Part shown: positions 47,875-57,829 of the stretch, piece by piece
Position numbering within the stretch: the first letter of the stretch is position 1
How the letters are laid out: every line of letters begins with the position of its first letter
Assembly (NCBI GenBank): GCA_036971615.1
Contig: JAYKKR010000007.1
Span: 186,001 to 250,000, forward strand
Direction: 5' to 3'
DNA: 64,000 nucleotides
From: Amyloporia xantha
Taxonomy: Eukaryota > Basidiomycota > Agaricomycetes > Polyporales > Adustoporiaceae
Position numbers and translations under genes: made by a program
The notes under the pieces: generated by a model
What the model was told of the DNA's origin: nothing
Databases searched by the model: none
The model's input: the letters and a program-made list of their open reading frames with translations, nothing else

Positions 47875-49599
47875 ATGCACCGTCTGCTTTTGATTAACGA
47901 GGTGCTCTCGCACATATTCAAAGAAGTACAGGGCTACGATGACAAAAGGACTCTAGCGGCTGCCGCAAGAACTTGCCGAGTGTTCCACGGGCCTGCCGAT
48001 GAAGCACTATGGGAGAGCTTGGTCAACATCACGCCAGTATTCAGGTTGTTGCCGTATGATGCGTGGAGCTTCCAGGTCGCGGAAGGAGACATGCGGATAT
48101 ATGTGAGTGCGACCTTTCGTGAACCATCTGTTTACCGCTCATTCACTAACCACAGGCGTGAAATCCAGGAGTTGCGAAGACCTTTGATACCTAGTGATTA
48201 TCATGCCATCAGGAACTACGGCCCATTAGTGAAGAGGTTGGGCCACAAGTCCCATGAGGCTAGATGGCACGAGACTGGGTACTGCCATGACATCGTTCCG
48301 TCGGAGGCCCTCCAGACCATGGCTCAGTACTGTCCATATCCTACTCTTCTTCCCGCTCTGCGCTCGATAAATTGGCCGCAACATATTTCCTCCGACCACA
48401 AGTGGCGCCTTTTTACAATTCCTGACGAAAGCACGTGGCTCGATTTATACCTATGCATTAGCTCTGCGCTGCGAGAACTTATAATAGGGACAGATGTCTA
48501 TTGGTTGCGGGATAGCGATACCCCAGAGGCTCTGGTGAAGGTCATCACAAAAATCAAACGTGAAGGCCCATTGCTCACAATGTTAGAGCTGCCACAACTC
48601 TCGGATAGCGACTTGCCTCGCATATCAGAGCATCTGTCATCCCTTGTCTGCGACCTTCCTAACCCAAATATTTTACGATGCGGAAACATTCCTCTCACGG
48701 AGGCTGCTGTGTCACATATCGCTCGCTCACGCGATCTCTGCAATCTACAACTTGGCATATCGGATAACTGGACCCCAAAGCCAATTCCTGCCTCGGTGAA
48801 TCTGCCCTTATTCCATGCACTGCAAACCCTGGACATTCACGTGTCCAATGTACAGTCGTACGTCGATTTTGCCAGTTCTACCAAGCTACCACAAGTGGCG
48901 TCCTTCGGCATCGAGTTTGCTATGCTACCCCCACAACACGCTATCCAATTGCTATTTAGTTCCATCCACTCTCAATTTTCTCACACTCGACTGACACATC
49001 TAACGGTCACCTCTTGGGACTTCGAAGCACGGGATGTTCTCTCAACTAATTCCATCCTTCGCTCAGAGCACCTACGGCCACTCCTGATATTTCGCAGACT
49101 CGAGAGAGTCCGTATCGACGCAAACTGGATGGTCGATTACGGTGATCAGATCCTGAAGGACATGGCTGTGGCATGGCCAGACTTAAGGTCGGTGCAACTA
49201 GTGGCCGATGACATGTATCCTTGCTGGGAGCCATCACAATCTCCTGCCTCGCTGGAAAGTCTCTTGGCGTTTTCATTACACTGCCCTTTCCTCGAGTATC
49301 TTGCAGTTCATCTGCATGCTGATGGCACTAGAATACCCGAATGGCCGCGGGAGACGACACGCGATCAACACCATCCGCCTACGGGACTCTGTACTCTTGA
49401 ACTCGGCGAATCCACGATAATCAAGCCTATCGAGGTCGCAGCGTTTTTATCAGAAGTGTTTCCCAATCTTCAAGTAATCTATACAAGTCAACGGGAGACT
49501 TGGATAGGACAATGGGAAGAGGTAGTCGACATGCTACCCGTGTTCCACAGAGTCAGGAAAGAAGAAAGAGAAAGGATGGGTTTCGCCAAACCCAGCTGA
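47875..49599 (+). CDS. F-box-like/LRR-like protein, second tandem copy
   Basis: Probable SCF-type adaptor of the Agaricomycete F-box family. Exon 1 is 47875-48102 and exon 2 is 48169-49599, giving 1659 nt, 552 residues. The N-terminus reads LLLINEVLSHIFKEVQGYDD, LAAAARTCRVFHGPADEALW and ESLVNITPVFRLLP, an F-box-like fold without the leading LP. The remainder has irregular leucine-rich repeats (LRELIIG, LRSVQLVADD, LESLLAFSLHCPFLEYLAVH) and ends VFHRVRKEERERMGFAK. The 66-nt intron is a multiple of three and open in frame. The nearer acceptor CACAG at 48155 would create an immediate stop, so CCAG at 48168 is used. The upstream copy carries a matching intron. Confidence 0.8.
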   Translation: MHRLLLINEVLSHIFKEVQGYDDKRTLAAAARTCRVFHGPADEALWESLVNITPVFRLLPYDAWSFQVAEGDMRIYVSATFREPSVYRSFTNHRREIQELRRPLIPSDYHAIRNYGPLVKRLGHKSHEARWHETGYCHDIVPSEALQTMAQYCPYPTLLPALRSINWPQHISSDHKWRLFTIPDESTWLDLYLCISSALRELIIGTDVYWLRDSDTPEALVKVITKIKREGPLLTMLELPQLSDSDLPRISEHLSSLVCDLPNPNILRCGNIPLTEAAVSHIARSRDLCNLQLGISDNWTPKPIPASVNLPLFHALQTLDIHVSNVQSYVDFASSTKLPQVASFGIEFAMLPPQHAIQLLFSSIHSQFSHTRLTHLTVTSWDFEARDVLSTNSILRSEHLRPLLIFRRLERVRIDANWMVDYGDQILKDMAVAWPDLRSVQLVADDMYPCWEPSQSPASLESLLAFSLHCPFLEYLAVHLHADGTRIPEWPRETTRDQHHPPTGLCTLELGESTIIKPIEVAAFLSEVFPNLQVIYTSQRETWIGQWEEVVDMLPVFHRVRKEERERMGFAKPS

Positions 49600-50300
49600 A
49601 ATCAGTGTGTGTGGGTTTTCTCTCCTTGTCAATATCGCGCCATTCGTTCACTACGTTTTCATCAGTGTCATTTGAGATTCGCTTTATAAGCAGAGAATAT
49701 CTGAATCTGAATCTCTCATCGTCTCCTTCATCATGCTTATCTGCCCATTTACTCTTTGGTTGGAGGCGACAAATAAGCCGTGTTTATCGATCTCACAGTT
49801 ATCCTTTTCCGCTCATACAATGCCACATGGTACTGACTATAACACGTCTCTGTAACGAAACCAGACCCTTAGTATGTAGTCCATACGCCCCACACCACGT
49901 CGAGACCTCAGTCGCATGTGCAATGATAGCAGTCATCGAGATGTCAGTTCGCGGACAAGTATTCCTTATGTAGACGGTATAATAACGAGTGCCCTCGGAA
50001 ATAGCTGTGAATGTTCAATGAATTTAAGTAGCAGTGCTAAAGGTTCGTCAATTGGTTTATCTTGCATTCAGCTCCGGAGTCAAATTCGGAATGTCGATCT
50101 CGTGTACGGTGCACAGGCACCTGCCGCATAAGGTTATGTCGATCACTGCGTGCAGCTTGCAGCTTCATCACCTCTTGCTCACTCCGACTTGTCTTCCACT
50201 AAGCTTTAGAGGGTTTGACGGAGCCAAGATTTCAGTTCTTCTTCGCCACATCTGCGGCAGGACCGGGTAACTTCTGGTTGACAAGTGTCAAGGACAAGAA
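49600..50300. other. Intergenic region upstream of RhoGAP gene
   Basis: 3' flank of the F-box gene and promoter of the RhoGAP gene. No coding signal was seen. Confidence 0.5.
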
Positions 50301-52812
50301 ATGGCCCCGAACCCGCTCACACTGAAGCAAAGACTAGCTGCCCTCTCTACCTCATTACCAGGGGTTCGCTCTGATACCCCTCTCAACTCTCCAAGTGGTA
50401 AAAGGCGGGCCTTCTTTAGTCCCCCTTCAAGGATACGCACCTCGGATGGTGGTCAAGACTGGACAGCCCCCGGGCGGGATAACGTGCAAGATGTGATGAG
50501 TCGCGTCATTTTCCAAGCAGGAGTGGATTATGAGTAAGTCTTATGATTCTCTGGCATACATGTACCTGATGGCGGGGAGAAACTGCGGCGCTCAGAACGC
50601 GGCCAATGTATGTCTGCTTGTTCCTCTACATCAGGGAATAATGCCAATCTCAGGGTTTCGCAGGGTTATCATGAATGCGTCTGCTTTACCTGATCCACGG
50701 GAAGTGAACTATGATTTACTACTTGCGTGAGTGCTCTGCATGACGAGCCTTCTTACTTTGCTGAGCTGGCGCTAGACGTATACTGTCATACCTCGACTTG
50801 TATGGTATGTACGACGTTCGAAGTCCAAATCACTATTGCTAAGCAGTCTTAGTGGAGTCCGACTACACCGTTGTATTCTTTGCCGCTGGTGGTCGGTATA
50901 CACCGGGATGGAACTGGGTGTGGAAAGCATACCGCAGTCTCAGTCGCAAATACCGCAAGAATCTCAAGAAACTAGTTTGTATAACCTACCTCATTCTGTA
51001 CTGTTTAACTTACATACTCCTAGTTCATCGTGCATTCGAATTTTTTCACGAAGAGTAGGTCCTCAATCTTCAATTACGCGCTGTGGCTCATGCACAATAT
51101 AGTGCTATTCTCGCTGGCCGGCACTATCATCAGGTCCGTGACAGTGCAGACATCCACTTTCTCCCATAACTTACACACTGCGCACAGTCCTAAATTCTTC
51201 CGCAAAATAACTTATATCAATACCCTCTCCGAACTGGCGTGCCATATACCATTGACCCAGATAGATATTCCTCCGGCAGTATACCAGTGCGTCTGAGCCG
51301 TAATCAGTCGCATGCCCTTCTCATAGTGGCTCTTGCAGAGATAACCTCAAGCACGAGAAACAAATTCAGTTGCCCACACCAACAAGGGCAGACCTATTTG
51401 GTGTCCCCCTGGAAGAGTTGATGGGCTTTGACGGCGAGAAGGGAGGTGTGCCCAGAGTGGTAAAGGACTGCATACAGTACCTACGACAGACAGGTAGGTC
51501 TCACCCCTGGTCTATGGCTGCCCATGCCTCATAAAGAGATACCAATTACAGGTCTACAGGACGAAGGACTTTTTCGAAGGTCGCCGAACTCGGTACTTTT
51601 GAAACAGGCGCAACAAGCGTACGACAGAGGTCAGTTACTGCTCGTTTGCTTGTCTTATTTGGCTGATGCAGAGTGCTTCTTAGGGCACGTTGTATCTTTG
51701 GATACGTTCGGCGATCCACATCTTGCTGCGGTTTTGCTGAAAAAGTTTCTAAGAGATCTGCCCACGCCAGTCTTTCCAGAACATCTCTACCCGCTAATAT
51801 CTCGCTGCCCTCCCCCCTCGGATGACCCTGGTGATCAGTCAAGTATCACTTATATCCGTGAAACGCTCCTGCCTGAATTGCCACATTGTTCTTATATTCT
51901 CCTGAGTAACATTCTACGTGAGTTATCCGTCTACGGTTGTTTGAAAGGCTGATTAATCGCCTACCCATTCATGCAGAGCTTTTGCATGAAGTGTCGCTCC
52001 GTTCAGGCACGAACCGAATGGATGCACATAATCTTGCTGTCGTCATCACACCGAACCTTGTTTCCAGCTCGAATCCCCTTCGAGATGTGATGATGTGCGC
52101 TGTTCCCGGTGGTCCCACTCCTTTCGACGGCACACCGTCCTTCTCACCGACCACGCCGATGATGGGTAAGACCACCCTTGGGGTGGTTATCAAGCTTTGC
52201 ATCCAGCGATACTACGAAGTGTTCGACGAGGTTCACGACCGCAGTGAAGCCATACCCCAGCGTCCATTTGAGCCACGCCCGTCGTCGCCTTCATCCTCCT
52301 CAAGTCCACGAGCAACGCGCAACAGAGACAGCACGTACGATGATGACGAAGACATCGACGACGCGATGCTCGTCATGCCCATCGGACCCAACTCGAGCTC
52401 GAATGCCAATGCCGGTGCGCGCAGCACCGCACCATCTGCGTGGGACAATAACGGTTCGGGACCGCCCCCGCTCCCTTACAAGCCTCGTGAGCTTGGCAAC
52501 GGCATACGAAACGGCGCGGCCGGACGGTCGGTGCACACCACGATAGGGCCGGGTGGGAAAGGCGGGAACGGGAGTACATACAACGCGTACGGCACGATGA
52601 ACAAGGCTCGCTCGACCATCAGCATTGAGCGGGGTAATCCGTCGCGGAAGGGCTCCATCTCCATAGGCAGGGGGACGTCGAGGAAATCGTCTGCGGCAGG
52701 CGTAGAGGCCATTGGTATCACGGCTGAGGGATTCTTCGCGGCGCCCGAGTCGGCTCCGCCTGTCCCTTTGCTGCCTTCCCAGGTGAAGGCGAACGGTGGT
52801 CAGATGCCTTGA
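50301..52812 (+). CDS. Sec14/CRAL-TRIO-like plus RhoGAP protein (Ecm25/p50RhoGAP-like)
   Basis: Predicted GTPase-activating protein for Rho/Cdc42 with a lipid-binding Sec14-like (BCH) module. About ten exons starting at ATG 50301. Residues 80-260 form the BCH/CRAL-TRIO part: RPMVIMNASALPDPREVNYD, SDYTVVFFAAGGRYTPGWNW, YRSLSRKYRKNLKKLFIVHS and SPKFFRKITYINTLSELACH. Then comes the RhoGAP domain: FGVPLEELM, VPRVVKDCIQYLRQTGLQDE, GLFRRSPNSVLLKQAQQAYD (GLFRRS carries the arginine finger), AVLLKKFLRDLPTPVFPEHL, and RMDAHNLAVVITPNLVSSSN. The last 200 residues are Ser/Gly/Pro-rich (SSPSSSSSPRATR, a DDDEDIDDAML patch, repeated RKGSISIGRGTSRKSS) and likely phosphoregulated. The micro-exon at 50596-50607 (12 nt) is needed to keep the frame. 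Confidence 0.88.
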
Positions 52813-53217
52813 TCGTATGTTGGGTTGCCTCATGAGGGTTGTTCTCATCTTGCTTTTGGTCGTCTATCTGATTTGTGCTGTATTTTATTGGACCCTGCGG
52901 TACCGCGTCCTCTTCCTTTTTTGTTTAGTGTGTACTATGTCTTGCATTATGCTCCTTTTCGTCAGTGTGCTATTCCTGATAATGATGAGTTTCGGACCCG
53001 AGAGCGCCGTGATAGCAACTTTTGTGTCTCAATCCTTTTTCGACATGCAGCTGCCGTTGTATATCTGAATCTCGCAGGAGGTGGTGTGCTACTTCCGTAG
53101 TTTAGCTGTACACTAGCAGACGCCCGCGCTTCGCTACGGGTTCTCAGTCAAAATACGGAAGAATTTGAGAAGGGGGAATTTCAGTTTAATTTACTGCAGC
53201 ACTGGTCAAACAGCTAG

Positions 53218-53277
53218 AGTCCCATGTAGGGCCACTCAACTGCCCACCTAGCGGTGGTCAGCTTTGTGGCCCCGTGC
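53218..53277 (+). repeat. 60-bp direct repeat, unit 1
   Basis: The stretch starting agtcccatgtagggccactc recurs at 53387-53446, in the same orientation, with about 50 of 60 bases identical. Both units contain CCACCTA(g/a)CGGTGG, a small conserved inverted repeat, and both have an ATAAATGTA tract nearby. It could be a remnant of a dispersed non-coding element. Confidence 0.7.
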
Positions 53278-53386
53278 CTATGTCAAATTTAAAGTGAATA
53301 AATGTAAGATAGTCGTGTACAGGTTATATCTACTATGGCATGGCAGACTTGGGCAGGTGGCTTCAGTCAAAAAGATAAATGTATGC

Positions 53387-53446
53387 AGTCTCATGTAGGG
53401 CCACTCAGCCGCCCACCTAACGGTGGTCGGCTTTGCAGCCCTGCAC
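53387..53446 (+). repeat. 60-bp direct repeat, unit 2
   Basis: Second unit of the pair described at 53218-53277, 169 bp downstream of it. Confidence 0.7.
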
Positions 53447-53723
53447 ATGCTGGCGATGTGATTGGACATGTATTAGAGGCATGAGTTGACTGCTGTTGAG
53501 CTTCACATGCACAACATTCTCACTCATGCTGTTGTGGTTGATCGAGCAGTTTGTGACAGCTGGTGATTTGGCAAAGTTACCATAGCCACATCTTGTGTGT
53601 GATATTATGCCCTCCTCTACATCCTGTCACAGTAATTATCAGTATCCACTAAACCACCCAGCAAGAAAATAAGGGCACAATGCAAAGTGCAGGGGAGGAG
53701 GGGGAGGAGACGGCTGAACTCAC

Positions 53724-54317
53724 TGATCGTCTTGTACTGGCCGGTGACGACAACGATGATGACCTTGCGTGAGTCGAGCACGGTCGCGACACCAATGGTG
53801 AGCACCACGTGCGGGACAGCGGCAATGTCATTGTTGAAGAAACGGGCATTGGCGAGGATGGTGTCATAGGCGAGCATTTTGATGTGGGTGCGGGAGGCAA
53901 GGGAGGAGCCTGTGTGTGGGAAGAGAGAGGGGGATCCAGCTCAGTGAAAAGGGATGCGAAGGGTAGCTTGCAATGAGATAAAAGGACGGTGGCTTACCAG
54001 GCTCATTGAAGGTAATGTGCCCGTCCTCACCAATACCACCGAGGAAAAGCTCGATGCTACCGTACGACTTGATTTTTGCCTCGTATGTGTTGCCCTTGCC
54101 AATGAGTCCTTGGTGTTTCCATCGAGGATGTTCACCTGTGAGGGCAGGATGTCGACTGGGAGGGAGCCAAGGGAGTCAGCAGGTGCAAAAAACCAAACAG
54201 CGGGGAGACGCACCATGCAGTAAGAACTCACGGAACATGAAGGTGTAGTAGGGCTCGGTGTGGTCCCACGGAACCCTGACAGACTCGTCCACGTTGGATA
54301 TCACTGTGTTTTTGAAT
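53724..54317 (-). pseudogene. Fragment of glucosamine-6-phosphate deaminase (NagB) gene
   Basis: Minus-strand pieces match glucosamine-6-phosphate isomerase/deaminase in order: NVDESVRVPWDHTEPYYTFM (normally MDEY.GLPR.HPES), [14 protein letters not shown], then in another frame [20 protein letters not shown] and [10 protein letters not shown], then [40 protein letters not shown] and VLDSRKVIIVV. Canonical GT-AG introns are still present between pieces. A frameshift and deletion lie between NILDGN and YEAKIK, and the gene stops after the exon ending VTGQYKT, so the C-terminal third is missing. It is an intron-bearing genomic duplicate, not a retrocopy. Confidence 0.75.
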
Positions 54318-54479
54318 CTGCACAAGGGGAAGGTGTATATCAGTGAAACAGAGGGGGAAAGTGAAGCTAGCCGGGTGCACGAGAGTTTGCCCTCTTTGAC
54401 GGATTTCAATGAGGTGCTTGGAGGTCGGGATGAGGAGGAGCTCGTCAGCGGTAACAACCCATCCGGTCCCAGTGAAGCC

Positions 54480-55250
54480 GCAGCTAGCAGAAACAGGTGC
54501 TGGCGGCGACGATTGGTGCCGGGTGTGCATTGTCCGCGGTGCCCAGGTTCTCAAAGCCGTCCTCCGCCCGCGGCACGCTGTGCGAGTGTGAACGTCGAAT
54601 GACCATGCCGCCCACGCACGCACAGCGCGTACATCTCCGCGTTGCTCCTCCTCCCGTCCCGCTCCTTCGGCCCCACCCAAAGTCCGTGTCTGTGTCCCCG
54701 CCCTCACCCCCTCCAACGTCCCCGCCCATCATCCGCTGACTATACACACTCGCATTGGGGCTGGCTGCCGCGCTCGGGGTGAAAGTCCCAGCTGTCCACC
54801 GTTCCGTGCGTCATCACCGACGGTTGCCGCCGCGGCTCCATCCGCGACGCCAGCGGTGGCAGCCCTTGCCGCACCGCCCCGACCAAAAAAGCCCCTTCCG
54901 CCGTGCCCCGCGGAGCAGGGGAGTTGCGAGCAGCTGCTGCGCCATCGGCCACCCCACGGGGTCCTTCTCCAGGCAGCTCGTGATGATGTCCTGCAGCGCA
55001 CGCGAGTACATGTGCGCGCTGGCGGAGCGGTCGAGCGTTGGTAGGGCATTGCGCACAGTCTGCGGGGGCGCCGTCTGCGGGGAGAGCAGCGAGCGCGGTA
55101 ATCCCGAACGACCAGATGTTCGCCGAGGCGTCGTACGTGCGCCCGTTGATGACCTCGGGCGCCATGCGGCAGGGCAGCCAGTTGGCATGAACCAGATGCG
55201 GCTGTGGTCCCGTGTGCTATACGTCGTTTGCATGACGCTGAGGTGATGCA
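54480..55250 (-). pseudogene. Fragment of STE20/FRAY-type protein kinase gene
   Basis: On the minus strand, MAPEVINGRTYDASANIWSF continues GITAL (activation segment end and helix F of a Ser/Thr kinase). After a frameshift and short deletion comes QTVRNALPTLDRSASAHMYS, RALQDIITSCLEKDP and AQQLLATPLLRGARRKG (helices G to I). Further on, TVDSWDF resembles the C-terminal tail of GCK-VI/OSR1-FRAY kinases. The ATP-binding lobe, HRD and DFG motifs are absent, so it cannot be an active kinase. It stands just upstream, on the same strand, of the NagB fragment. Confidence 0.72.
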
Positions 55251-55259
55251 TTCTCGATC

Positions 55260-56544
55260 TCATGAGCTACGACATTTGTCATCTGCAAATTTCACTGTAC
55301 AGGGTGGTTCGCCGCGAACGGTTGAAGCTGTCAGCTGGCCAGGAAGGACGCGGCCTGAGTTCCATCAGCAAAGTTGGTCTTGAGAAATAGACGGAGTCCT
55401 CACATTTCATCCCACAGTCTTTAATCAGAGCAAACAGAGAAACAGAGCGCTTTCGACGTGCATAAGAAGGTAGAAGTCGGAACATTCAAGACCGAGAGCG
55501 AGTGACACACCTCAGGCTATAGCGTGAACGCGCGTGTGATCACACCAGGAAACGGCGTGTTCTATTGGACATAGACCGTATATGTGACGGCCAAGCGTCG
55601 CCGGACACGGACGACATCGAAGACAGACCATAGCTTTCAGGATATGGATTCAATGCAGATGCCGGGGAGGACGATGTGTAGGTAGAGACAAAGCACGTGA
55701 CATAGGTTGTCCGACCAACGAGATCGCGTCTTTGTCTCGGACAAACCACGTGGGTCATGGTTTTTGTATTATAGATGTGCACTGGCTGAACGTTGTGACC
55801 TGCGCCTTCTCATTGGGTGCCGGGACCGGACGGCGAAGCGGACACTGATGGACCGGAGGTACTCACCAGAAACCACGTGGTACGCCGAGTCAGTGATCCG
55901 GTCTCACTAAATGAGGAAGGTCCAGACGTTGACTCGAGTCAGGCATAAATTGGAAGGGCAACACGCTGTTTACACGCCTCTCTTTCTCCCTTTCATCGTC
56001 TCACCGTACCCCCTGTTCTCTCTATCGTCCTCTGTGTCTTGCTACTAGGATTCTTTCCGCTTTTTTAACATTTTTGTCGAGACGTCTTTGTCGCTGTCTT
56101 CTCTGCACTGCCCGGGAAGGGCGCATCAATACGGTGGGAATGCGCACATGTGCGTCGCCAAACCTGTGTGCTGTGTGTGGTTGAAAGAACGTCCGAACGC
56201 TTTGTTGTTCTCAGGTTAGCAATACTGTTTGACGTGTGCTGTCTATTCATCGGTGTGCGCTGATCTGTTTCAAAAGAAGAGTATGTATACCTTTGGCAAG
56301 ACATTATCCATTTTGTTTCTTTTCTCAGCTCCTTACAGCGCCTTCGCCATTCAATATTCAATGGAGGCGTCCTGTTGAATTACTGTCGTGTTTCAGCGCC
56401 GCCAGCGCCACCGGACCGCTCTGTAATCTCCAGACCTTACGGAGCTTGTTCAACGCTTGCTCAGCCCTGTGCCCTACGGTAGCGACGTGTCTTCTTACGC
56501 CCTGTTCATCGGTTTACTCGGTAGGCTTTGATGCCACAATTGCT
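55260..56544 (+). other. Intergenic region and probable start of bZIP transcript leader
   Basis: A pyrimidine-rich tract (cctctctttctccctttcatc, from about 55976) preceded by CATAAATT at 55944 looks like a core promoter and transcription start. Splice-like pairs follow (GTATGTATAC at 56281 to TTTCTCAG near 56330; GTAAGT at 56630 to GATGCACAG near 56668), so a spliced leader is likely. Upstream of about 55900 I see nothing definite. Confidence 0.4.
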
Positions 56545-56625
56545 ATGGCATCTCGGCCTCATATGTCCAGCTGGTTCGCTCTCAATGATCCTTTAGCTTC
56601 ATCTATCCGTGACGTCTCTTCCTGA
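56545..56625 (+). other. Candidate upstream ORF in bZIP leader
   Basis: A short ORF with ATG encodes 26 residues beginning MASRPHMSSWFALND and ending before TGA. It lies between the putative spliced leader segments, so it would precede the bZIP coding region on the same transcript. Its role is inferred from the known uORF control of GCN4/cpc-1 genes. Confidence 0.35.
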
Positions 56626-56964
56626 CGTCGGTAAGTGGTCGTTGACATGTACGATGTGGTTGATGCACAGCCTATGCAGACTTGGCCGCTAACGCAGCCT
56701 CATTGCGCCGCCAGCGCTCCGTTGATCGGCTGATCGCTTTCATGCTGTGGGGTTCTTTGCTTGCGTGTCCGCACTCTAGGCTTGCTTGCGTACGCTTCAT
56801 ATGTGGCTCGTGTTCAATGGAGCATATGTTCAGTGGCCTGCGCGAACACTAACTCGGACTTCGACCGACTGCGGAATTCGTCAGCGTGTCCGTGCATTTC
56901 GCAGAGTTGACGTGGAGGCCTCCGGGTTGGCTGGCGCAGGTACACGCGGGACGTCGGCCCGCCC

Positions 56965-57279
56965 TCAACGTGCGAAATCGTCCTCATCGATGTCTTGCAG
57001 TCGGCTGATTGGTACCGACTCTGTGGTATCCGCTGCGCGCCCCTTGCCCAGCATGGACTGGCACCCTTTGCCCAACGGTGTGCTTACCTCAGTCGCGACG
57101 GCGTCGGGACAGTGCGGTACCCCAGGACACGACACGTAGCCGTCGACTTGCTCGGCTATCGTTTTACACTGCATTTGGAAGTCGCCTACATCGCCCTCGA
57201 GCAGCGTGTGCAGAGGACGACGGGCTACGATGTCCCAGGGGCTGTTAGGCGTGGGGAAATTTGTTTTTGACCAGAACAT
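56965..57279 (-). CDS. Possible minus-strand gene fragment of unknown family
   Basis: A minus-strand stretch reads FPTPNSPWDIVARRPLHTLL, EGDVGDFQMQCKTIAEQVDG and YVSCPGVPHCPDAVATE, then GTAAGC (a good donor). It has protein-like composition and ends RLQDIDEDDFAR. It may be the 3' part of a gene or a relic lying antisense to the bZIP leader. I do not recognise it and see no convincing 5' exon. Confidence 0.25.
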   Translation of the reverse strand: MFWSKTNFPTPNSPWDIVARRPLHTLLEGDVGDFQMQCKTIAEQVDGYVSCPGVPHCPDAVATEVSTPLGKGCQSMLGKGRAADTTESVPISRLQDIDEDDFAR

Positions 57280-57668
57280 CTCACCGCGTCAATTGTGATG
57301 TTATCGACAAGATTGCCAGATCCAGGTACTTGACTCGTCTGCGGTGCCGCTGACCGCGGTTACCGCGGCGAATCAAGGCCCATTGGGTTGAATTGGCGGC
57401 GATTTGACTGCATTCCTCGAGAGTAAGTGCGCTGATTGGATGGTCGCAGTTTTCGGATGATTTTCGAGCTATATTGGGTATATTTTATGTCCATATCGAG
57501 TAGGAAAGATTGAGTGTAGACGCCAGGGCGCGCATGGATAATTCCCGATTCAGGGTCCGGGCGCCTCTGAGCTCGAAATGCGATGAAATTTGTTAGATAA
57601 AAGCAGCGAGTCGAGTCAGATAATCTCTTTGCCCACCCTCTCCCCTTCCACCACCACAACAGTCAGCC

Positions 57669-57700
57669 GTCTTCGAACAGATTGACGACTGTTCGAAGAT
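57669..57700 (+). other. Strong hairpin in leader of bZIP gene
   Basis: CTTCGAACAG at 57671-57680 and CTGTTCGAAG at 57689-57698 are perfect complements around an 8-base loop (attgacga). One further A-T pair and a G-U pair extend the stem to 12. It lies about 130 bases upstream of the first long ORF of the locus. Confidence 0.6.
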
Positions 57701-57829
57701 TTTGGAAAGGAGTCAGTTCTGTGAGTCCTCCCATTCTCCAAATCAGTGGTCTCGTCCGTCCTATCCGCCGACGTTTCGGTCGATCATCGTCAGCTCGTGC
57801 AGCACCGTATATCTTTTCGGTTTACGAGG

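Noticed and set aside
52300..52848. Open frame of 182 codons on the minus strand within the RhoGAP 3' exon
   Set aside because: It lies antisense to the Ser/Gly-rich tail of the RhoGAP protein, is Arg-rich and repetitive, and has no splice or family support.
53100..53160. Possible transposon end around cccgcgcttcgctacgggtt
   Set aside because: A short GC-rich near-palindrome alone is not enough. No terminal repeat partner, target-site duplication or transposase was found.
53640..55250. Functional NagB or kinase gene
   Set aside because: Frameshifts, missing exons and absent catalytic motifs (no kinase HRD/DFG, no NagB C-terminus) show that these are relics.
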